NCBI RefSeq assembly: GCF_000002995.4
Contig: NW_025062479.1
Location: 5,139,221-5,203,220 of the forward strand
Length of the DNA: 64,000 bases
Direction of reading: 5' to 3'
DNA from: Brugia malayi
Taxonomy: Eukaryota; Nematoda; Chromadorea; Rhabditida; Onchocercidae
Shown here: one piece after another, positions 1 to 14,735 of the stretch
How the letters are laid out: every line of letters begins with the position of its first letter
How positions within the stretch are numbered: the first letter of the stretch is position 1
Translations under genes and position numbers: made by a program
Notes under the pieces: generated by a model
The model's database searches: none
The model's input: only the letters and a program-made list of their open reading frames with translations
Told to the model about the DNA's origin: nothing

Positions 1-3000
1 TAACAAAGCCGGAGAGTCGACACCTTCCGATCCAAGTTGTACTTTCGTAGCCAAAGCGCGTAATTTACCACCAAAAATTGATCGATCTAATTTGAATGAA
101 ATTCGCATAAAAACTGGACGTACTATTGAATTCGATGTTAAGGTTGAGGGAGAGCCACCACCGAAGATTTCTTGGTTCAACAATGAAACACCACTAACAA
201 CCTTCGAGCGTACTAAAGTTGACAACTCGGTGGATTACCGTACAAAATTAGTTACTGTGAATGCGGTACGTAATGATTCTGGCATGTATAAAATTATTGC
301 CGTTAATGAGAATGGTAAAGATGAAGAAGAAGTGAAGGTTGTGGTGCTCGACATTCCAGGAACTCCGAATGGACCTTTAAAAATCACAGATATCACGAAG
401 GAAAGTTGTATCATGAACTGGAACCCACCTGAAGATGACGGTGGTTCACCTATTTTACATTACCTCGTTGAAAAACAGGAGGCTAATGGTCGTTGGGTGC
501 CATGTGGTGAAACTTCGAATACTAGTTTACGCGTGAGCAAACTTGTGGAAGGGAAAGAATATAAATTCCGTGTAAAAGCTATCAATCGTCAAGGAGAATC
601 ACAACCTTTAACCTCGACTTATCCAATAATCGCCAAGAATCCGTTCGATGAACCTGGTAAACCCACGAATTTCACTGCGGTAGATTGGGGTAAAGATTAT
701 ATCGATTTGGAATGGAAAGCACCATTGGACGACGGTGGCGCACCAATTGAAAACTATATTGTAGAGAAAAAAGATAAACTCGGTGACTGGATGCCATGTG
801 TAACAGTTGCTGGAAATATGACTAAAGCTACTGTGGCTAATTTAATACCAGGCGAAACTTATCAATTCCGGGTGCGAGCAGTTAATAAAGGTGGAAAAGG
901 AGAACCCTCGGATCCTACCCGAGAAATAATTGCGAAACCAAGAAAGCTAACACCTAAAATCAATCTAGCTGGACTTTTCGATATCCGAGTTCGAGCAGGA
1001 TCACCAGTTCACCTTGAAGTAAGCTATGAAGGTGAACCAGCACCAGAGGCATACTGGAAAATTAATGACGCCGTCTTTACTGGTACTGATAGGGTTGAAA
1101 TTATTACGAAAGATGGTAACAGCAAAATTGTGATACCGTCATCAGTTCGTGGTGACACCGGTACTTATACGATCCAGGTCGAGAATGAACATGGCAAAGA
1201 TAAGGCATCCTGTACCGTGACTGTTCTAGATGTTCCGGGAGTTCCGGAAGGACCAGCAAAGATCAGTGACATCACGAAAGAAGGATGCACACTGACTTGG
1301 AGACCTCCGACCGACGATGGTGGCTCTGAAATTACGCACTATGTAGTCGAGAAAATGGACATGACTCGTGGTACTTGGCAGGAAGTAGGCCATTTTCCAG
1401 ACTGTACTGCTAAAGTAACGAAACTGATTGATGGAAAGGAATACAAATTCTGTATCAAAGCTGTCAATATGCAAGGACAGTCAAATTCACTTGAAACCCA
1501 AGAAATAATTGCCAGAAATCAATTTGATGTGCCACAGTCAGCGTCGAAACCAGAGATCACCGACTGGGACAAAGATCGCATTGATGTTGTATGGAAGCCA
1601 CCGACCGACACTGGTGGACTACCGATCCAAGAATACATCATTGAAAAGAAAGAGAAAGGTAATCCAGTTTGGATTGAAGCAGGAAGAGTTAGTGGAGATG
1701 TCACAGCTTTCTCAACTAATGGCTTGAAACCTGGATCGGAATACGAATTCCGAATTATTGCAGTAAATGAAATTGGTCCATCCGACCCATCCGAGCCATC
1801 AGATGCTCAAAAAGCTCGTCCAAGATATGTAATACCCAAAATTATCTCTCAAATACGGAAATTTAAAGTCAAAGCAGGTTTGTCGCTGACAGTAGAAGCG
1901 GAATATATTGGTTCTCCAGATCCGTCAGTAAGCTGGGAATTCAAAGATGAACCATTAGCTGAAAACCTTTTGGTAAGTAGTAAGAATGGAGTGCTAACAA
2001 GTACAACAAGTTTTTTCATACCATCTGCTAAACGGTCTGAAAATGGGAATTACACACTGAGACTGAAAAATGAAGCTGGTGAAACGTCCGGTTTATTTGA
2101 AGTTATTGTCCAAGATAGACCGTCGACACCCCAAGGACCGATTGAAGTAACTAATGTTACTAAAGAGAGTTGCATTCTTAACTGGCAACCACCGCAAGAC
2201 GATGGTGGTGCGGAAATCACCAATTACGTGGTCGAGAAGCGTGATCTGCAGTCGAATATTTGGATACCGGTGTCAGTCTTTGTTCCTGGTACCACAGCCG
2301 TAGTGTCTAAACTTGCTGAAGGACACCAATATGAATTCCGAGTCATGGCTGAAAATGCAAATGGACGATCAGACCCGCTGAACAGTGACTCACCTGTGCT
2401 TGCTAAGGATCCATTTGGCAATCCTGGCAAACCCGGTCGACCAGTTGTTACCAATCACGATTTGAACCACATAGATATCGAATGGGAACCACCTAAAGAT
2501 AATGGTGGCAATCAAATTTCACATTACAACATCGAGCGTAAAGACTTGAAGAATGGTCGTTGGATCAAGATAAACAATGAGCCAGTGAAAGATATCAGCT
2601 TCGTAGATGATCGTGTCCAAGAAGGTCATACTTATGAATACCGAGTCCGAGCAGTGAACCAGGCCGGTCATGGTGCACCATCGGATCCTTCAGCTGCAGC
2701 CACTGCAAAACCAATGTATGAGGCTCCAGTATTTGATATTGACATCCAGGGCAAGGAATTCCGGGTTCGTGCTGGAGAACCACTGGATATCAATATTCCA
2801 TATACAGCATCACCAAAGCCTGATATTATCTGGGTGAAAAATGATCAAACGCTTAACGGTGTAGAGACAGACGACTCGAAAACACGTCTTTATATCAAGA
2901 AAAGCAAACGTTCGGACTCCGGTGAATGCATAATTACTGCATCGAACTCGTACGGTAATGTAGAAGCAACAATTAAAATTTCCGTAGTCGACCGACCAGG

Positions 3001-6000
3001 ACCTCCAGAAGGTCCAATGGCTTATCCGGAAACATCACGCCATTCCTTAACCTTAAGATGGCGTCCACCTGAGGATGATGGTGGTTCAGAGATTACCGGT
3101 TATCGGATTGAATACCAAGAAACAGATATGTTGAATTGGATTCGTGTTATCGAAGCAGTCGGTGGTACCACATACATCGTTCGCGGACTGGATCACGGAA
3201 AGCAATATCGCTTTCGTGTACGTGCTGAAAATGTGATGGGATTGAGTGAACCACTAGTAGGTGCACCAGTGTTTGCAAAAGATCCATTTGATCAACCTGG
3301 ACCACCCTCTACTCCTGAAATAACGGGATATAGTCGTAATCAGATAAATCTGTCGTGGAATCCACCAAGTAACGATGGTGGATCGCCTATCATAGGTTAT
3401 GTAATCGAGAAATTTGAAAAAGGTGACAATGATTGGACACCCGTCAAGATGCGCTCAACTAAAAATACCAAAGCTATTGTAACTGGTTTAATTGAAGGAG
3501 AAACTTACCAATTCCGGGTCCGAGCTGTTAATCTGGCTGGTGAAGGTGAACCAAGCGGTAATTCTGAACCCACAATGTGTCGTCCGTTCGTTACCCCACC
3601 TGATGCCCCAGATCAGCCACGAGTGGGTAAGTTAACAAAAAACTTCGCGGAATTGACCTGGAACCGTCCTTTAAAAGATGGTGGAGCCCCAATTGAAGGA
3701 TATATTGTTGAGAAAAGGAAAATTTGTGTTGGGGACTGGATACCATACAACGATAAACCTGTTAAAGATACTTTCCTGGTAGTGGAACCACTAGAGGAGA
3801 ACGGAGAATATGAATTCCGCGTGAAAGCAGTTAATTCGGTTGGAAAAAGTAAACCGTCTAGGCCAACCGATGTGGTGCGTATTGAAGAGCAGCCAGGTCG
3901 GCCATGTTTAGATCTATCTGATATTAAAGATATCACCGTCAAGGCTGGAGATAATTTTGAAATTAAAATCCCTTTCACTGGTGGCAATCCAAAACCATTG
4001 GCAACTATTTTTAATGGAGTGAAAGAAATATTTGGCGAAGATGATCACATTAATATTGAGGTAATTTTTTTATGAATTTTCTTTGCGAAAATTTTCCGAG
4101 CTTTGACGAAAGTCAACTGCCAAAATTGGTCAAGATTATGAAAATTTTGTTTAATTTTTTTTTTAATCACTGCTTTTTTTGGCAATTTTTTTTAATCATT
4201 ACTTTTTTCAATCATTGGAAGGGAATAAAATATAATTAACAACAGTTTGAAATTCAGGTAAGCGACGGTTTTGTGACTTTAACAACAAAGTCAGCGAGAA
4301 GATCAGATGCTGGGCCGTATCGTGTTACATTAAGTAATCGTTTCGGTAAGGATAGCACAAAAGTGAATGTTAACGTGTTGTCACCGCCAGGTAAACCTGT
4401 AGGTCCAATAGCAGCAAGTGAAATTGTCGGTGATGCAATAACACTTCACTGGAGTCCGCCACTTGATGATGGCGGTGCTGGTGTAAGCAATTATGTGGTG
4501 GAAAAACGTGAATCGGATGGTACCTGGACCAAAGTTGGTCAGCCAGCTGGTACCAGTTTCCGAGTACGTAACTTAGAAAATGGACATCCATATGAATTTC
4601 GAGTTTCGGCTGAAAACCACTACGGCATTGGTGAACCACTTGAAACAACGGAACCGATTACTGCAAAAGATCCTTTTAGTAAGTTTCAACTGCTTCATTA
4701 GAACTTCAGTTTTGCTAATAGAGAAATTTTTCTCAAAACTAGAAATTGTATTTTTACTATCTAGCTATTTGTAAGCACATGAGGTCCACTTTTTTTAGGT
4801 AACCCTGATGCTCCTGGGAGACCAGAAGCTATTGCAACAACTGAGAATACCATTACGTTGCATTGGACTCAACCGTTGAAAAATGGTGGTTCACCAATAC
4901 AAGGTTACGTGTTGGAAAAGCGTAAAATAGGTGATGACTGGTCAAGATGCGCTTTTGGCCTTATCAACGATACGCAGTACCGGGTAGGGATCATAAAAGT
5001 TCATAATCTTCTAACATTAATCATGTGACGTAACAAATCGCCTGAAGACAGCAAGAAGGCTAGTAAAAATGATCAAATCAATTATCGAACTACGTTCAGA
5101 ACTGTTCTTTTCTAGGTCACTGGTTTAACACCACACAAACGTTATGAATTCCGTATAGCAGCAGTAAATGGAGTTGGCCAAAGTCCATGGAGTCAAAACA
5201 GTGAACAAATTACGGCTCAGATGGAAGCTGTGAGGCCAAGGATTCAGCTTGCTTTATTTGGCAAAGACATTATTGCTCACGTTGGATCTTCAGCGAAGGT
5301 AGGTCAATAGAGCGATTATTTGCTGATTAAAACCTTATAAAATCTCGATGACTTGGAATTATATCTTCAAATTGGTCATATCTTCTAACTTTTGAAATGA
5401 AAATTAAATTTGCAGATTTTGGTGCCATTTTCGTCAAGTCCGTCTCCGGAAATAATCTGGAATAAGGATGGTAAGCCAATTGATGAGATGTCAAAACGTT
5501 TAAGACTTGAATCAAACGACTTTTTGACACAGCTGTTATATGAAAAATGTGAACGAGACGATACGGCTACCTACACCATTAAGGTAAGTAGTTGCTTTTT
5601 AGTAAGCTGAAAAGCATCCGAAAATTTCAATCTTTTAGGAACATGAAACACTGAAAGTTTTCAACACTAAGAAGAAATGCTTCTCAACCTTTACGACACT
5701 GTTTCTTTCGCTCAATACCATGGAAGTCACGAAAGAAAAATCGACTTTTAGTCATCGTTTGACTAGTTATTGCGTGTAGACTTTAAAGTTGTGGATATGC
5801 AAATGAGCATGCTTTAAAAAGGCACGTGAAAAAATAAGTACATTTTTGAAGTATTTTCAAATCAAAGGAAAAAATTTATTTTCAGCTGGAAAATGATGCT
5901 GGATCGGACAGCGTCAATGTCAGATTACTAGTTGTCGATAGTCCATCCCCACCAAAGAGTTTTATAGTTTCCGATATCACACCAGATTCCTGCGTTTTGG

Positions 6001-9000
6001 ATTGGGAACCTCCAGATGATGATGGAGGCTCTCATATCACAAATTATATCTTGGAAAAGTGTTGCGTTAATACGCCGTCAGATGATGTCTGGGAGAAAAT
6101 TAGTTCATTCGTACGTGGTACCAATTATGTAGTAACTGGTCTTAATGAAGGCGAGAGCTACAAATTCCGAGTTAGGGCGGAGAATCAGTACGGTATATCA
6201 GGACCAAATGCAGTAAATGAGCCAATTGTTGCTTGCTATCAGTTTAAGGTACCTTCACAACCAGATCCACCCACTGTTCGTGACATAGACAGTACATGGG
6301 CTGAAGTGGAATGGGAATCACCTTTAGATGGAGGTTCGAGGATTCTCGGATATGTGTTGCAGTACAAGGAACCTACATTTGGTAAGTGGATAAATGCCAG
6401 TGCCCGCCCACTAGAGGCTACCAGCTTCCGTGTTCAGAATTTAAAGGATAAAGGTGAATATGAATTCCGTGTTATCGCTAAGAACAAAGCTGGTCTGTCA
6501 AAACCATCGCTGCCATCAGAAAAAGTACAACTTAAACTCAAATTTGGTCCACCTGGCCCACCGACCCAAATATCTGTCGAAGCGATAGGAAGAAATCACG
6601 TAACGCTCACCTGGGCTCCACCAACTGATGACGGTGGTTCCAAAATAACTGGATACATTGTGGAAAGCCGAGAAGTTGGTATCCAGAGCTGGAGAGTTGT
6701 TAGTGACTACAATGTACAGCAACATGAATTCACAGTCCCTAATCTGATTGAATTTCATGACTACGAATTCCGAATTACAGCTATCAATAAATACGGAAAA
6801 GGTTTACCATCATTACCTTCGTCACCAATCAAAATCCAGGAGATGGGTGGTTCTAAGCCTGTAATTGTTGTCAAACCAGCGAACACAGCTTCGCCTTATA
6901 ATCGCCGTGCAGTATTTACATGTGAAGCTATTGGCAGACCAGGTAATTTAAACTGCTTGATTCATTAATGAACTTCAATTCCAAACATTGGAATCTTGAA
7001 GCTTTTTTAAAAAATACTTTAAAAGCTTTAATAATAAGGGTATTTTTTTAGCACCAACCGCACGCTGGTTACGTAATGGACGTGAAATACCAGAAGGTGC
7101 ACGCTATCGCACTGAAGCACAGGATGAAGTTTTCAAACTTATCATCAAAGAAGTATGGGATATTGATTCTGGTGAATACACTTGTGAAGTGTCAAATATT
7201 TATGGTTCCGATTCTGCTACTGCAGCATTACTTGTTCAAGGTGGAACTTGTTGAGCTGTTTCTTACTATTGTTTTGAAAAAAAATTTTTCTTTAACAGAA
7301 TTTTGATTTTAAGCTTAAATTTCAGCTCCACCTGTGATTGAAAAAGGTGTTGCAAATGCTATATATGCCGATGGTGAATTAGTACGCCTAAAGATTTACT
7401 TCTCTGGCACCGGTCCTTTTAATTATACATTTACCCTAAACAAGAAAGAAATACCTGCGGATCATCCCAACATCCATTTCGTGGATTTCGATAATCACGT
7501 TATCATTACTATTCCTTCGATCCATAGCAGTGAGGCTGGTCGTTATGAGTTAACAATAAGCAACGACAGCGGTGAAGCGAATACTGGTTTCTGGCTGAAT
7601 GTAACCGGGCTACCGTCAGCACCTCAAGGGCCATTACAATTTTCAGGCTTGAATTTATCTCAAGTATTACTTAGTTGGAAACCTCCAGTGGTTAGTTTTT
7701 TTTTTCCTTTCGAATTTCTTCTTCGCAGTTCAATTTCTGAAATATTTTTCATTAGATTAAAACAGATTTAAAAATTTTTTATAGAGTGATGGCGGTGCAC
7801 GTATAAGCAATTACGTTGTCGAAAAGCGCAACCTAACAAAGGATGAATGGACTGAAGTGGCAACACTTATAAAAGATACTAACTATTTGGTTAGTGACCT
7901 CTTCGAGGGACACGAATATGAATTCAGAGTTAGTGCCGTAAACGAAAATGGGCAAGGTCCACCCCTCGTTGGTGACCAGTCAATTATTGCACGGCTGCCA
8001 TTCGATCCTCCTTCATCTCCTGGAAAACCTCAGGTAAATTTTCTGGAAAAATTGGTCGATTTCAAACTCTTTTATAAATGAAGGCATCTTTGGATGAAGT
8101 TATAGTTTCTTTTTTTTTTAATTTATAGATGAAAGGCAACAGATGGAGTATATTTCAGAGTGTGAATATAGGTGAAAATTCTATGACGTTGAGTTGGGCT
8201 CGTCCAAATTTCGATGGAGGAGGTCGCATCCGTGGTTACTTGATTGAAAAAAGGGAAGCTGGTACAGATATTTGGCAGAAATGTAATTATAATACAAATC
8301 CATCTACTTCTTGTGTCGTGAATAATCTGATAGAAAATCGTGATTATGAATTTCGTGTATTTGCTGTCAATGATGCTGGCCATTCTGAACCATCTGTGAG
8401 GTATTTTTTTAACTGCAAAGATGTTAATCTACTATTTGTTAAAAATTTAACCTCAAACCATGAAAAAAGTGAATCAGTAAACGAAGAAAAAAAAAACAAA
8501 CCTTTTAGTTTCAGCTTTCTAATCCTAGAACTTAATTTTCCAGTGATATTGTCAAATATGTTCATTTGTCATCTGGACAAGCACCAACAATCGTTACTCC
8601 GCTTACCGACCTATATGGTGAACAAGGACGATCGGTGACTTTAGAATGCGTAATAACTGGCAATCCACAACCGGAATATCGTTGGTACAGAGGTCTCCGA
8701 GAGCTTATCGAAACTTCCAAATATAGCATCTACGACAAGGGTGACACACAAGTAAGATGTATTTTTCGATAGAACTCATGAGAATTAAGAAAATATCTAA
8801 CATCGTTAGTTGTATTTTTGAATATTATGCGATTGTTCGAATTACTGAAGGCTCTTCATAGTTTTGGTTTTTCTTAACAAGGATTTTGTTTATAATTCAA
8901 CAAGGTGCATTTTTCCAGACACTGGTCATTAATGATTTGCATGCTGATGATACCGACGAGTACTCTTGCCGTGCAACGAACTCTAATGGCACCAAATCAA

Positions 9001-12000
9001 CGCAAGCACAAATGACTGTTTGTTCTAAACCCCGTGTATTCCTTCCACCACAGTACCATGGAGGTTATGAAGCAAAGAAAAATGAAAGCATCGAGTTGAA
9101 AGTTCCATTCAAAGCGTTTCCACAACCTAAAGCAAAGTGGTTCAAAAATGCTGAACCAATTAGCGGTTCTGACAAATATAAAATTATTACCGATGAAAAG
9201 TAAGTTTTTAACTCTTTACTAATTGTTTTAACTTTTTTGGGATCAATTTTAATCAAATTTAAATTTATAGTTCATTCTTACCAAAACTTTATATTATGAC
9301 TTTTTAGGTTTACAACTTTGACAATCTCGAATGGTACACGAGAAGATTTTGGGCAGTACCGAGTAGTTGTAGAAAATAATGTTGGTTCAGATTCCGCTAC
9401 TATAAGTTTAACTGTTGCTGATAGACCGGATCCGCCGCGATTTCCTATTGTTGAAAATGTTCTAGATGAAGCTGTTATTTTGTCATGGAAAACTCCGGCG
9501 CTGGATGAAAACGTTCTGATTACTAAGTAGGTTTTTTTGAATCTTTTCATTATATCAATAACAAAAATTTTTGAAAAACTATTTTTAAAAAACTTAATTT
9601 AAATTTCTAGCTATATTGTTGAGCGACGTGAGGCAACCAGCGGGCAGTGGGAACAATGTGCCAGATCACGTTATACTTATCTGACAGTAGAAGGCCTGAA
9701 ACCTAAGCATACTTACGAATTCCGTATCATTGCCGAAAATAAATACGGACAATCAAAACCGTGCGAACCAACTGCCCCTATTACTATTCCTGAGCAACGT
9801 ATTCGGAAAAAAGGTTATGATGGTAAGGATATTTCTCTCAGATACGTTGGTGTTAATTTATATTGAAATTGATTCATTTAAAAATTCTGAATGGTGAAAT
9901 CTTCAACTCCACACACAATTTTTGCAGTTGACGACTTGGGTAGGATTGTCCATGGGAAAGGAGTAACATCTGATAATTATGATGCTTACGTAATCGATGT
10001 TTGGAAAGAATATTATCCACAACCGGTAGAACCAAAACGAGAATCGGTGTACGATTATTACGACATTCTTGAAGAAATTGGGTCGTAAGTTTTTTTCAAT
10101 GTTTTTCAAGCAATCGAATTAAATGCGGGAAAAAATCTTTCAAAAGAAAGTGTGCAGTTTCTGAAGCAAAAGTTGGTTGATGTTTCTACAAAATTATTTC
10201 CATAGAAATTTGAATAATACTTTGCAGAGGGGCATTTGGCTCTGTACACCGTTGTGTTGAAAGAGCAACTGGTAATACGTTTGCTGCGAAATTTGTTAAC
10301 ACTCCTCATGATGCGGACAAGGATACAGTGCGCAAGGAAATTAATACCATGTCTGTTCTTAGACATCCGAAACTGATAAATCTGCACGATGCTTTTGAAG
10401 ATGATAAAGAAATGGTCATGGTTTATGAGTTGTACGTTTCTTCAATCTTGACTAATTTTAATGTTAAAGGAACATTCAGATATCTCTCTTCATCAGTCCT
10501 TCATTTCATAAATTTTCAGAATATTTTTGAACAACATTTATAATCTATTAAAACGTTAAAATTTTTTGCAGTATGTCAGGTGGTGAGCTGTTCGAGAAAA
10601 TTTCCGATGAAAGGAATCGTATGTCGGAAATGGATGCGGTCGGTTACATTCGACAAATATGTGAAGCCTTATGTCATATGCATGAGATGAGTTATGTGCA
10701 TTTGGATCTGAAACCTGAGAATATTATGTTCATAACAAAGAAAAGTGACCAGTTAAAGTTGATCGATTTCGGTCTAGCAGCAAAACTAGATCCTAGAGAC
10801 ACTGTAAAAGTGACAACTGGTACAGCAGAATTTGCGGCACCAGAAGTAGTTGCCAATGAACCAGTCGGATACTATACCGACATGTGGAGCGTTGGTGTAC
10901 TTGCTTATATCCTGTAAGTTTTTTTTTTTTCAGCCTAATTTACCCTAACTACATCTGGAAAAAATGCACATTGATCTTAATTCCTTATGCATCATTAAGC
11001 CTTTATTAACAGTTCTTATGGCTCTTATCAAGTGATTAATCGTAAGTCAGCCTCTTACTTACACGTTAGTTAATAGTTTAATTCAAAAGCAAAGCACAAA
11101 AAATCTGAGACTTTCAGCTTATCCGGTCTCTCACCATTCGGTGGAGAAACTGATGACGAAACTCTCCGAAATGTAAAGAAATGTGACTGGAACATGGATG
11201 ACCCTAGTTTTGCAAGTATTTCTCAGGATGCAAAAGATTTCATTAAGAAGATTCTAATGCTTGATCCAAAGTAATTTTCATTTTACTAATTTGTACTATT
11301 GTGTAAAGGCATTTAAAGTCCGGATAAGTAATCAACTCTTGAAAAAGTGCTTCGTTTAATTAATGAATAAATTAATTACAGAAGTCGGATGACCGTACAT
11401 GAAGCTTTGGAACATCCTTGGTTAAATGGTGCTACCAGTAATGTACCGTCTCAGCAAATACCCAATGAACGCTATCATTCCGTTCGTGACTCTGTTAGAC
11501 GGAAATATGTAAGTATTATCTTCAATATTCGATGTAGAAAAAAACTCAAACATTTTTCACCAATAAATTAATATCAGGACGCTTGGCCAGAACCAAATCC
11601 ACCTCTCGGACGCATTTCGAACTACAGCTCCCTTAAAAAGCATCGTCCATCTGAATATCATATTCACGATACATGGTTCAGTAGAGAAGAAGGCCAGCCA
11701 CGATTCATCGTTAAACCATTCAGTACAAGCTGCGATGAAGGTGGAAATGCTACATTCTCATGCAGGTTTGTTATATTTTGATATTCGAAACGATATAAAT
11801 TTTAATTTTGAAATCTTTTTAAAGTTCTCGCCTGAAAATTTTTTTTAGTTTTCATCTAAAATTAAGTTTATTAGATTTTCCAGAAGGAAAGAATTTATTG
11901 CAGAGTTATCGCTTCATCACCACCAATAGTAACTTGGCATAAGGAAGCGGATGAACTGAAGCAGAGTACCAAATATATGAAGAAATATACAGATAATAAT

Positions 12001-14735
12001 TATATGATAGTAATAAACAGGGTTAGACCAGAAGACGCTGGTGAGTACACTGTACGAGCAAAGAATTCATATGGTTCTAAAGAGGAAGTTGCATTCCTGA
12101 AAGTGACTGGTTAGTTTAATTTGAAAATTTAAACCTAAATTCCTTTTTGTTTATCAACTTTAAGCAGTAATGATGTGAAAACTAGATATTAACTTTCATT
12201 ACAAATCTTGAAACCATGCTGCATAATTTTTAGAATCAACTAGAAGACAAAGCAATTCAATAATATCAGAATTTGAAAAACGAGCTTATGTTATGCGGGA
12301 ACCTGAACTATTTAAAGAACGCCAAAGTGCTCCAAAATTCACTTTCCATCTTCGGTCACGTCTTATCCAGAAGAATCATCCATGTAAATTAATCTGCAAT
12401 GTACAAGGCGATCCAATTCCTAAGGTGATTTTATGCTTATTTTAATCTGCATTTTGGAAATGATATTGATGAGCAACTTTATTGAAATAGTGTTAGGTGA
12501 TGGTCATTGTAAATTCATAAGGATGGAAATTAATTTCGAATTTCAGAATGTAATTCTAAATTTTAAATTTGAATATTTATGTATAGGTGGAATGGTTCAA
12601 AGATGATAAACCAATTAACATGGATAGAGCACATTTAACCTATAGAAGCGGTGTGTGCACGATGGAATTATTCAGTTCCCGTATGGACGATGCGGGTACT
12701 TATCGTTGTGAAGCAACTAACAGTTTAGGAACAGATTATACCGAATGTAGTGTCAATGTACAAGGTAGTAACTATGCTTTTAACTGACGTTCAGTATAGG
12801 AATTCATTTAAGTCTGACGCATTATATTCGATTGATCCATCCACTAACATATAAATTATAGCAATTCCGCTTACTGAATCAATACAATCACATCTTAACA
12901 TTTTGAGGAATTGAGGAAATATTTGAGAATTTCGAGGTGTTGATTCATTTCACAAAAACTTTTTTTCAAGGTAGAAGCGGCGAATCAATACCGGTAAAAC
13001 CACTTCGTACAAGACGGATTTATGACACTCTCAGTGCAGGCAATATCGAACGTTCACAATCTAGTGCCGATGTTTTGCCGGAACATAATATAAAGCCATC
13101 AACACCACAGTCTCGGGATGATTTAACTGCAAAATATAATGATAAACCACCTACTTTTATGTCGAAATTGTCGAACACTGCCGTAAACGAAGGCGAACAA
13201 GCTGAATTCTCTTGTACGGTGGGTGCTGATTTATTTAAATCTCAGAAATCTGACAAAATCAATTCTCAAAGTGCGAACAAGAGGCTTTGCAGATAACTGC
13301 GTATCCGGAACCGCTTATCGAGTGGCTCCACAACGGTGAACGTATCATTGGTGATTCTCGTCTAAAAATTTCTTTTGTCACTGGTCGAGCTTCACTAACA
13401 ATCAGAAACATTAATAAACAAGATGCGGGGGAATACTGTTGCAAGGCTAGTAATTCAGCAGGTTCGGAAACAAGTAAAGCAGAACTTATAATTAAAAAGT
13501 AAGTTTTAAGTAACATTTATGGTGCAGAATTTAGGAATAGCATTTATTTTCCATAATGGCTGGCATCAAAGACGCTGACAAATGTAGAAAATTATAGTTT
13601 AAAATTTGTATAAGGAATGAGGCTGAATTTCAACAAATTGGCCAAAAATTTGATATAGTACCACTTCAAGCTGGAAATCGTTTGTGTTTAGAAGCGCTAC
13701 AGGGATGGATGATGCTGTAGGTGAACCGCTGAAAAATGGTGAATTGACCGCTAAAGAGACAGCAAAGCAACCTGAAACAGCAAACCAGACTATTTTAAAC
13801 GGTGATGTGATGAACAACATGGGTGGAAAAACCTTAGAAAAAGATGGCCAATTTCGGATAATTCGACATCTAGAGGGAATTCAGGTTGCTTCTGGTTCAA
13901 CAGCCATCTTCTCAGTACTGTCTTCCGGAGCTGTGGATGAGGTTTGTGCTTAAAAAGTTCCAGTTTAAGCAAAAGAGTTTTATAAATATATGCTAGATAA
14001 ATTTATATTGAAAAATAATGTATGACTGCTTCAAATTTAGGTAATATGGCTCAAAAACGGAAAAGAAATCCAGTCAAATGAAAATGTGACAATGAAAGTA
14101 AGCGACAGTGAATATCGACTTGAGCTCTCTAAGGTGTCTCCTGACGATCACGGCATTTATCAAATCGACTTCCGGCATGGTGGAAAAACATTTACGTCAG
14201 CTGCGTCACTTGTTGTACTTGGTATTTTTACTTTGGTATCACAAATTGGAATGTTGCTCCAGAACTAGTAATATTTAAAGCGATATTAATTTTTGCAGGC
14301 TTAATGAAGTGTAACTGCAATTCCATTTTAGACAAACAAAATGAACGCGCTGTTTGCAAACTTCCACAATCCGTGACGGTCAAATCTTCAACGCCCTGTA
14401 AATTGGTTCTTGAAATGGAAAATGGCGAAGATTGGACAGTGCAGTGGTTCAAAGGATTGAGTAAAGTAGAGAAATCCAATCGTATCAAATCAGTTAAATC
14501 TGGAAATGCTTTCAAATTAGATTTCAAGGTTTAGTACATGCTTAAATGTCCGTGTTTATTTGAAGAATTCGTGGTGATTTATTTAAATAAAGAACTTGAA
14601 ATTCAGTCGGGGAATAATTTATCCTAACAATTTCAGGATGTCCAACCTGACGATGAAGGCATTTATGTAGTAAAAGTAATCAAGGATAAAAAAGCGATAT
14701 GTAAATATGCAGCTGCTTTACTGGTCGAAAAATAA
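1..14735 (+). CDS. unc-22: Twitchin (unc-22), 3' portion, 29 exons
   Basis: Giant muscle protein of the A-band that regulates actomyosin contraction and relaxation; the gene enters the window already in frame (first full codon at 2). Phase-consistent exons: 2-4060, 4258-4678, 4799-4983, 5116-5298, 5416-5583, 5886-6942, 7052-7240, 7326-7690, 7785-8033, 8129-8400, 8544-8751, 8919-9199, 9308-9526, 9611-9822, 9928-10084, 10228-10431, 10572-10913, 11118-11270, 11382-11508, 11578-11765, 11904-12109, 12234-12424, 12587-12764, 12971-13218, 13293-13498, 13692-13941, 14041-14221, 14299-14528, 14637-14735, giving about 3,675 residues. The sequence shows repeated Ig-Fn-Fn blocks (FnIII signatures WxPPxDDGG, YxFRVxAxN), then a kinase, then five Ig domains, the order known for C. 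elegans twitchin (about 6,800 residues). The stop codon is TAA at 14733. The N-terminal half is outside the window. Exon borders near 13500-13700 have an alternative (see findings). Confidence 0.96.
10051..11422 (+). other. unc-22: Twitchin protein kinase domain
   Basis: Catalytic domain inside the twitchin gene, spread over exons 15-19. Visible motifs: glycine loop GSGAFG (split by the intron at 10085-10227), VAIK-like AAKF lysine, catalytic loop HLDLKPEN (twitchin-type, HLD in place of HRD), metal-binding DFG in LIDFGLA, and an APE-type EFAAPE. All residues needed for catalysis are present. The segment after it (11423-11690, including KYDAWPEPNPPLGRISNYSS) matches the autoinhibitory tail and linker known to occupy the active site in nematode twitchin; a new Ig domain follows at PRFIVKPF. 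The domain is expected to be relieved by stretch or Ca2+ sensors, which is family knowledge and not seen here. Confidence 0.96.
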
